The notes under the pieces were generated by a model. The model did no database searches. It was not told the DNA's origin and saw only the letters and a program-made list of their open reading frames with translations. Source: Ephydatia muelleri (lineage: Eukaryota; Porifera; Demospongiae; Spongillida; Spongillidae). From it: DNA of 64,000 bases. The DNA lies in NCBI GenBank assembly GCA_013339895.1, contig JABACO010000010.1:1-64000 (forward strand), read 5' to 3'. A program made the translations under genes and the position numbers. Below are positions 57,816 to 64,000 of this stretch, piece after piece (position 1 is the first letter of the stretch; every line of letters starts with the position of its first letter).

Positions 57816-57861
57816 CCGGTCGTCCATCTTTTTCTTTTTGTTGTATGGCCCTAAAGGCAAG
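57816..57861 (-). pseudogene. mini-exon family terminal-exon fragment
   Basis: About 45 bp identical or nearly so to the end of the terminal exon of member 1 (LGPYNNKKKKMDDR on the minus strand; compare 19834-19880). It is flanked by unrelated DNA and by a block matching 3025-3060 (ATATAAAAGTCCCACCGCCT) at 57898-57935. Confidence 0.75.
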
Positions 57862-59150
57862 TCGCAGGACGCAAAAAAAAACCTCTGTGTTCTTCAATAT
57901 ATAAAAGTCCCACCGCCTCTTTTCATCCCAATGACGGGGAGGGAGAGAGAGAGAGAGGAGATATAGGGGGAGAGGGAGGGAGGGAGAGAGGGGTTCCCTA
58001 TATTGACAGTTCTACCAACAGAGATGGGAGATGTAAGGACAACCAGCCACGGACCGATGCAGCATTACCCCTTCCTGGTCTTCATTCTTTGCCTTGACAG
58101 TGTCCCAGAAAGTACACCAACTCAACAGTGGTGTATCACACACTTGTGTTACAAAAAAGCCCAAGGGTCAGTACTTCTTTTTCTGTAAGCACGAGGTAGT
58201 AGGAGTGGGCAGGTCACCAAGGAATCTGGATGGCTGTGAAGGTGCAGTTTTTAATCACGTCACTGTGACGTCAGTAGACGTTACGACAACGGTCACGTGA
58301 TGTATTTTGAACGAACTTGTAAGGTGAGATAGATAAGAATTGCGGTTGTGTGTTTGCTCGTGTAAGTGGTGTTTAAACAAGTGGCTTTATTGTCCTTCGC
58401 CGCCAAAGAGGTTTGCTTATTTGACTTGCAAGGCTCTAAGCGAGCACTGTTGTTATGCGTTATGGGTGGAACACCTTGTGCTGGGTTTGCCGTACTTACG
58501 TGTAGGCGGTTGTGTTTGCTCGTGTTTAAGCAAGTATGGAGAATTCATTGTGTTTGGCTTTGGCATTGAAGCTAGGGCATGTCGCCAGGGTGCCGCGGAC
58601 ATGCTTGCTTATGGAGTTAGTCTACCGGTATTGGGATGCTACATAGACCTAGGGCAGGGTGGGGGTGGTCGGTCGCCATGGAAGTGCTCAGGTCCAACTC
58701 TGCATAGCTGCCATATGTCTGAATAGACCCTTTAAAACCCTTCGTCTCCAGAAGGGTGAATATTAATTCCTTAACTGAACTTTCTGTTCTGTCATGGGGT
58801 CAAGTGAATGTACAATATTTAAAATGTGTGTTTTGGAGTGGAAATAAAGAGATTGTCAGTGGCATAGAATAATATAATACATGTATGTGAATGTACACAC
58901 GTACACGACAATACTAGAGTGTGTGTTCATGTGTGTGCCCTTCGCCAAAGAGGTTTGCTTACTTGCATGGCCCTAGCCACAGTGGTAAAAGTACATTACT
59001 GGTTCTTTCTCTGTTCAGTAGGTGTGTTCCTGACTACTGGTTCCTCTAAATTATCGAACATTCAGCTTGTACTGTCATTTTCAAAAGGTGAGGCTGGCTC
59101 GGATTGATTATCTCTGTGTAGTGTAAGCTAACATCCTGTGAGCTTGTCCC
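57862..59150. other. decayed 5' half of a kinase module and intergenic sequence
   Basis: 58290-58450 (GAACGAACTTGTAAGGTGAG, then GTGGTGTTTAAACAAG and CCAAAGAGGTTTGCTTA) and 58710-58800 (AATAGACCCTTTAAAACCCT, then CTTAACTGAACTT) match the upstream part of the kinase modules. No kinase coding region follows. A purine-rich GGGAGAGGGAGGG tract lies at 57935-57995. No gene recognised. Confidence 0.55.
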
Positions 59151-59154
59151 TATT

Positions 59155-59545
59155 ATATTTGGTGCCATGGGGTGTGTGGAGGAGACTTGGTGCCGTGGGG
59201 TGTGTGTAGGAGACCTGGTGCCATGGGGTGTGTGGAGACTGGTGCCAAGGGGGGTGTGGAGGAGACCTGGCACCATGGGATGTGTGGAGACTGGTGCCAA
59301 GGGGGGTGTGGAGGAGACCTGGTACTATGGGATGTGCCAGGTCTCCTCCACACACCCCCATGGCACCAGGTCTCCTCCACACACCCCTTGGCACCAGGTC
59401 TCCTCCACACACCCCACGGCACCAGGTCTCCTCCACACACTCCATGGCACCAGGTCTCCTCCACACACCCCACGGCACCAGGTCTCCTCCACACACCCCA
59501 CGGCACCAGGTCTCCTCCACACACTCCATGGCACCAGGTCTACTA
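59155..59545. repeat. ~0.39 kb palindrome built from a ~28-31 bp repeat
   Basis: Units of GGTGCCATGGGGTGTGTGGA plus GGAGACCT run forward from 59160 to about 59335 and reverse from 59336 to 59543 (CCAGGTCTCCTCCACACACC). The switch near 59335 makes a nearly symmetric fold-back. Single or few units occur at 405-460, 42355-42435 and 59685-59722. All six frames are open, so long frames here are artefacts. Confidence 0.93.
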
Positions 59546-60020
59546 ACAGAAAAGCGAGAAAGTAGATTAAAAATCTTTCCGACATAGAACGATAGATACA
59601 CATACACACATCCAATAACCGGCGTACAGTACGCCAAAGAGGTTTGAATGGCTTATTTGACTTGCATGCAAGGCCCTAGGCGGACCTGGTGCCATGGGGT
59701 GTGTGTGGAGACCTGGTGCCATGGTTAATTGGCGTACACGTGATCCGTTTCCAATCCCTGTCTAAATAATCTATGATCTCCCGCACGTGACGTGAATTAC
59801 ATGCATTTTGAACTGCGGTTGTGTTTGCTCGTGTAAGTGGTGTTTAAACAAGTGGCTTTATTATTGTGGAGTTAGTTATGCCTAGCCAAGCGTACGGCGT
59901 CCGTACCTGTCTTATGGGCCCCAAAGGTTTGCTTAGTTGACTTGGAAGGCCCTAAGTGAACGTACTGTTCGCCGGTTGTTTGATGACTTATAACGCAATG
60001 GCTGTGGGCCATTATGGAGT
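59546..60020. other. copies of the promoter-like segment
   Basis: No gene. 59810-59970 contains GTAAGTGGTGTTTAAACAAG, ATTGTGGAGTTAGTTATGCC and GGCCCTAAGTGAACGTACTG, the same dispersed segment as upstream of the kinase modules. Module 3 proper begins at about 60020. Confidence 0.55.
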
Positions 60021-60492
60021 TAGCTATGCCCCCTAGCGTACGAGAAGCTACATACTGTACGCTATTGGCCAAAGAGGTTTACGAACGTACTGTAGAACGT
60101 ACTGTACGCCAGCTATTTATGTACTGCACTAGCTCTGCTGACGCTGGCTAATCTCCTCCCATAAACAATATCAGTACAGTGTGTCAGCGCAAAGGTGAAG
60201 CTTTGTCTAGAACCACATAAAATAGGTGATGTTTGGGGGGTGGAAGCTGGTAGAGGAAATGTAGTGTGATAGTCTACAGCAAGCGTTCTCAATAGACCCT
60301 TAAAAAAAAACCCTTTGTCTCCAGGAGGTTGAATACTAATTCCTTAACTGAACTTCCTTTGTCAGTTTATGCCGGGTTAAAAAAGAATTAATCTCCTTCC
60401 TCTTTTCTCACTGTAGAGGTTGCTGGCTGTTCCTGTTTAGTGACTACTGGTATATTCTGTTATTATTGTTGCAGCTTGTGATACCATTCCTA

Positions 60493-60611
60493 ATGGCAGA
60501 CGCACAACCACAACGACAAAGGGTAAGTTGTAATGTAATTCTCCAAATTGAAACTGTACCTACATTATTTGTTAATAGTTCTAACAGGAAATATAATTAA
60601 CTACCAGCAGG

Positions 60612-60665
<54 letters not shown>

Positions 60666-61103
60666 TTGTTCGTACCCTTGACTCTGCATGTGGTTTTGTC
60701 TGTGTAAGTAAGTTAGTAGAGCTATAGTGTATTGCTATACCCCCATTTATCATTTATAGGTGTAAATAACGTTTTAGCCATGAGGCTAGGCGCTCGCTTA
60801 AGGCCTTTAATAAAATCACAATTAAACGCACACATACACACACAAGCACGCATGCACACACATACACAACCACATTTCTTGCAAGGTCGCCCAAAAAAAG
60901 AAGGCCTACATAGATGCGATCACCTAGGAAACATAGGTGGTTGCGTGATCACCTAAGCCCCTGTGTAGGTTTACCGTTATCTATACTACTGGCGTCCTGG
61001 CTGTTTTTACCGGGGGGGGGGCAAGAACCATAAATGGCGACCCTTACATTATAGCTTTTTTGGCGCCCTTGCCGATTTGGCGCCTCCCTCTTTTGAGTCC
61101 CGC

Positions 61104-61142
<39 letters not shown>

Positions 61143-63893
61143 TTGCCAAAACGCTCCTTTTATCTACGCTACACTATAGGACTACCAACACCTTTCAAAT
61201 ACGTTACGGAAATATAGGAATACACACCGTACAAAAACTCGACCCCAGGTTACCACTGAGAGTCCGTCCACTTACTGAAATTTACGGTCCGATAGCATGT
61301 GTATGTACATGTAGCTCGATCTTCAGTGTCCTAACCTTGATATTCCCCCGAGAGCCTATCTATCAAGCCTCAGTTCTCGCTCAACTTCAAGCGTGAATTG
61401 CCACCGTAAGACGGCACCCGTGGGTAGAAGAACCTTTGCATACTTCTTCAAGAGGATCGTAGCAAGCGCACGTAAAATTATTGATCTTTGTACGCATAAA
61501 TAGAGAGCTGCAGTTCAGCCCCTCCCACCAGTATCGTACTAGTGTCAAAGTTTACGGTAGTTGAAAGAAGACAATATATACATAACGCAGAAATGTGCAT
61601 GGTAAAATTCTTTTTCCTCTTTACGCCAATGTCTGCACGATAAGCTTCCGTTTTCAGTCATACATGAACCTATTTTCTCGAAACAAAGTCCCATTTTGTC
61701 CGTACCCTTGGCTCTGCATGTGATTATCCCTGTGTAAGAACATCCTGTGAGCTTGTCCCTTAGTATCTGTCTTGTGGGTGACCTCTGCATGGGGTAACCC
61801 CTTTCGTTTTTTATTTAACTGTTATGTTTGCTCTTTGGGGCGTGTACACTTTAGCGATGTTTTCAAAGTCCCACTTTGTTCGTACCCTTGACTCTGCATG
61901 TGATTGTCTCTGTGTAAGAATATCCTGTGAGCTTGTCCCTTGGTATCTGTCTTGTGGGTGACGATTACCCCTTTCGTTTTTATTTAACCTGCTTTTCGTG
62001 GTATGTACACTTAGCGATATTTTCAAAGGTACATCTAGGATCAGGTACATCTAGGATTACTTCAGGTACATCTACGCAACCCCCCCGTGTGTGGGTGGGG
62101 GACACTCTGTTCCATTTAGGGGATACATCTGGAACGCTGCGTCTTAAATCAGTTTTTCTTCATTCAGTTTCATTTTCCCCAATCTCCCAGTGCAAATAGA
62201 TGCGTTACTTACATTTATAAGAACATTGGAAGAATGGTCACCAACATATCTTCTCTTTGCAATGAGAATGATTATTCTTTGTTCCCCTCATCCCTCACAT
62301 CTTGTCGCACACTTGCATGTCATAGTTTTCATTATGTAGCGATTATAATTATAATTTGGTTTTACTGCTATGTTGTTTTTTTGTGTGTAGATAAGTCATC
62401 CAATTTACTTATCGAGCATGGAGAATGCTGCCTCAACAATGGGATTAATTTCACCTACGTTCTCACCACTTACTTCAGAATGTTACAACCATTGTGATAA
62501 GTCTATCTTTGTCATCAAAGATAAGCAATTATACAGTATGCCGGCAATAGTCAACAAATTGAATGTTCAACACGACGAAAAGCATGGTGAAACAACCATG
62601 AACTTAATGGAAAAAATCCTTCGTGGCATAGCCGGGTTAAAAATGATGCGACCTAAATCATTTTCAGTTAAGGATCTTCATGAATTCATGCCAATAGTTA
62701 ATTTTGTTAAAGAAGACATGCAACCCGATTTATGCATTGTACACAACGGACATGCTGTATTGTTTGCTGAAGAGGATTCACATCAGTGCACTTACACAGA
62801 TAGATGCATTAGAAAAGCATGTTTCTATGCCAATTTTCACTGCCGATATCTCGCCACATGCAATGTGGAATCTCCTGGCTATTGTATACATTTCCCTTCC
62901 GCTCATTCAATAGCCAAGGACAAGAAAAGTTTTGCAGCAATCATTAGTTGCACTTGGTCATATGAAGAATTCAGATTTGTGTACTCAGCACAAGATTTGG
63001 ATTTGAGCAATTTAGAGCAATCTATTGTTGATGTCGTAAACAATATTATTGCTCTCCAATTTCAAAATAGCAGGGATGTGGCAACATTATATTACTTGTT
63101 CAAGCTTGACTTGAGCAAAGTGAATAGAACCACGTTCCTTTCAAGTAATGGGTGGACATGCACTTCTCAATGCTTGAGCGGAAATTCTATTGTTTTGAAG
63201 GTGACGGATAGAGGAGGCGAACAGCAAGTACTTAAGTTTGTGAATTTTTCGGTTTTTGGGAATTTGCTGCAAATAAAACAGCAGGATTCTACATCCTGTC
63301 CACATCTTCTTCACTTTGACAGATTTCTACGAGGTCCTAATTCCAAAGTATCACTTTTCACGTATAAAGTCTGCAATCCACCACTTACTGAGGTAGAAGC
63401 CAAAGAGTGCCTATGCAATTTTTCTCACCTGCTGATTAGTGCTCTTCAAGCTGTGCATAATGTAGGTATTGAACACTGCGACATACGGCTTGAAAACATA
63501 TGCTTTGATCCAACGAACAACAATCGCATAGTTTTTATTGACCTCGATCGTGCTGTGGATCGAAACATGTTGGGAAAAGATGGATTTGACACATTTTTGA
63601 TGTACGCAGAGAAATCTTGCATGTTTTCCAATTTACAGGTGCCGTCAGTGGACTTTGTCCAGTTAGGTTACATGGTACTGTGGATTACTCACTTCAATGA
63701 AACGGTGAACGGTTTCCAATTCTCTGGAAATTCCAACTATCATAATATGCACTTATTTGCTGGATTGGATAATGAACCTGAGCTTGTTAAAAGTCTGATC
63801 AGAAGTGGTGAAGTCCCCAATATTCTTGGAAGTGATCTTCCAGGACGTTCTCAACTTTTTGACGTGCTGCTCCAACGAAGACGAAGACTTTAA
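60493..63893 (+). CDS. kinase-like protein, copy 3
   Basis: Exons 60493-60522 (MADAQPQRQR, donor GTAAGT) and 62391-63893 (acceptor TGTGTGTAG). Joined product is 510 residues, or 491 from ATG 62418. The intron is 1868 bp against about 780-800 bp in copies 1 and 2, because of an insertion at about 60880-61990. Domain layout as in copy 1: QPDLCIVHNGHAVLFAEEDS, catalytic loop HCDIRLEN, FIDLDRA. Differences from the other copies are substitutions and whole-codon indels (extra Asn in PTNNNRIV, short RNMLGKDGFDTF loop). The double 3' unit with ATTAAA follows the stop. The gene is complete within the window. Confidence 0.85.
60880..61990. other. insertion in the intron of kinase-like copy 3
   Basis: Sequence with no counterpart in the introns of copies 1 and 2. 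It includes a palindromic CCACCTATG/CATAGGTGG-type stretch near 60925-60955, a G-run (61012-61020), a long C-run (about 61104-61139) and two tandem copies of TGACTCTGCATGTGATTGTC-type sequence with AACATCCTGTGAGCTTGTCC (61700-61770 and 61880-61950). The latter are also related to the copy's own flanks, so part of the insertion is a local tandem duplication. No coding content recognised. Confidence 0.6.
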
Positions 63894-64000
63894 GATCTTT
63901 CTGCTGTATGTTGTGTATACTGTGTGTATTAGAACATTAAACCCGTAAGATCTTTCTGCTGTATTTTGTATATATACTGTGTGTATTTGAACATCAAACC

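Noticed and set aside
59128..59637. Overlapping frames of 96-169 codons in both orientations
   Set aside because: They are translations of the GGTGCCATGGGG palindrome, whose unit is open in all six frames.

Overview
This window is eukaryotic, most likely from an early-branching animal. A sponge is my best guess. The reasons are a two-exon Bcl-2 family gene with a C-terminal membrane anchor, a TRAF-type coiled-coil plus MATH gene, a degraded DUF6589 gene, PPM1D-like PP2C fragments, GT-AG introns that are often only 44-150 bp, and very dense tandem and inverted repeats. Species cannot be read from the sequence. I saw no tRNA, rRNA or CRISPR array. A 1000-N assembly gap lies at 34537-35536.

Layout. 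0.4-2.2 kb: a PP2C fragment, an isolated kinase-like exon and the 3' end of a mini-exon gene. 4.06-5.16 kb: an intact Bcl-2 family gene. A 2.8 kb block (1363-4161) that cuts into its first exon is repeated in inverted orientation at 17848-20633. 8.1-11.1 kb: the first of three copies of a ~3 kb module carrying a kinase-like gene; the others are at 50.5-53.6 kb and 60.0-64.0 kb. A hairpin-truncated fourth kinase copy lies at 55.2-55.9 kb, with short scraps at 33.7 and 57.3 kb. 14.0-16.1 kb and 22.7-23.7 kb: minisatellite and microsatellite arrays. 24.4-29.0 kb: a complete 25-exon gene. 29.2-31.0 kb: a DUF6589 pseudogene (minus) and a TRAF-like gene with one frameshift. 35.5-47.8 kb: two satellite arrays of a ~183 bp monomer in opposite orientation, with a PPM1D exon fragment between them. 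47.8-50.5 kb: repeats and broken mini-exon gene pieces.

The most interesting object is the mini-exon gene at 24488-28963. It models cleanly as 25 exons, of which 21 are symmetric phase 1-1 exons of 18-189 nt. They encode Gly/Pro/acidic linkers and an RGG stretch placed between two conserved but unrecognised domains. Exon-plus-intron cassettes have been copied in tandem. Pieces of the family with intact splice sites are scattered through the window. Because any symmetric exon can be skipped or added without a frame change, the gene is built for cassette expansion or combinatorial splicing.

The second system is the kinase-like family. It has three intact paralogues whose coding indels are all multiples of three, a 10-codon first exon, an N-terminal half with a PD...EED motif that may be a degenerate nuclease-like fold, and a C-terminal kinase-like half (HCDIRLEN, then DLD). 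Long stretches between these genes are a patchwork of the same few repeats, chiefly a ~20 bp GCGACGGG minisatellite, shuffled in both orientations. Most long reading frames there are repeat artefacts.
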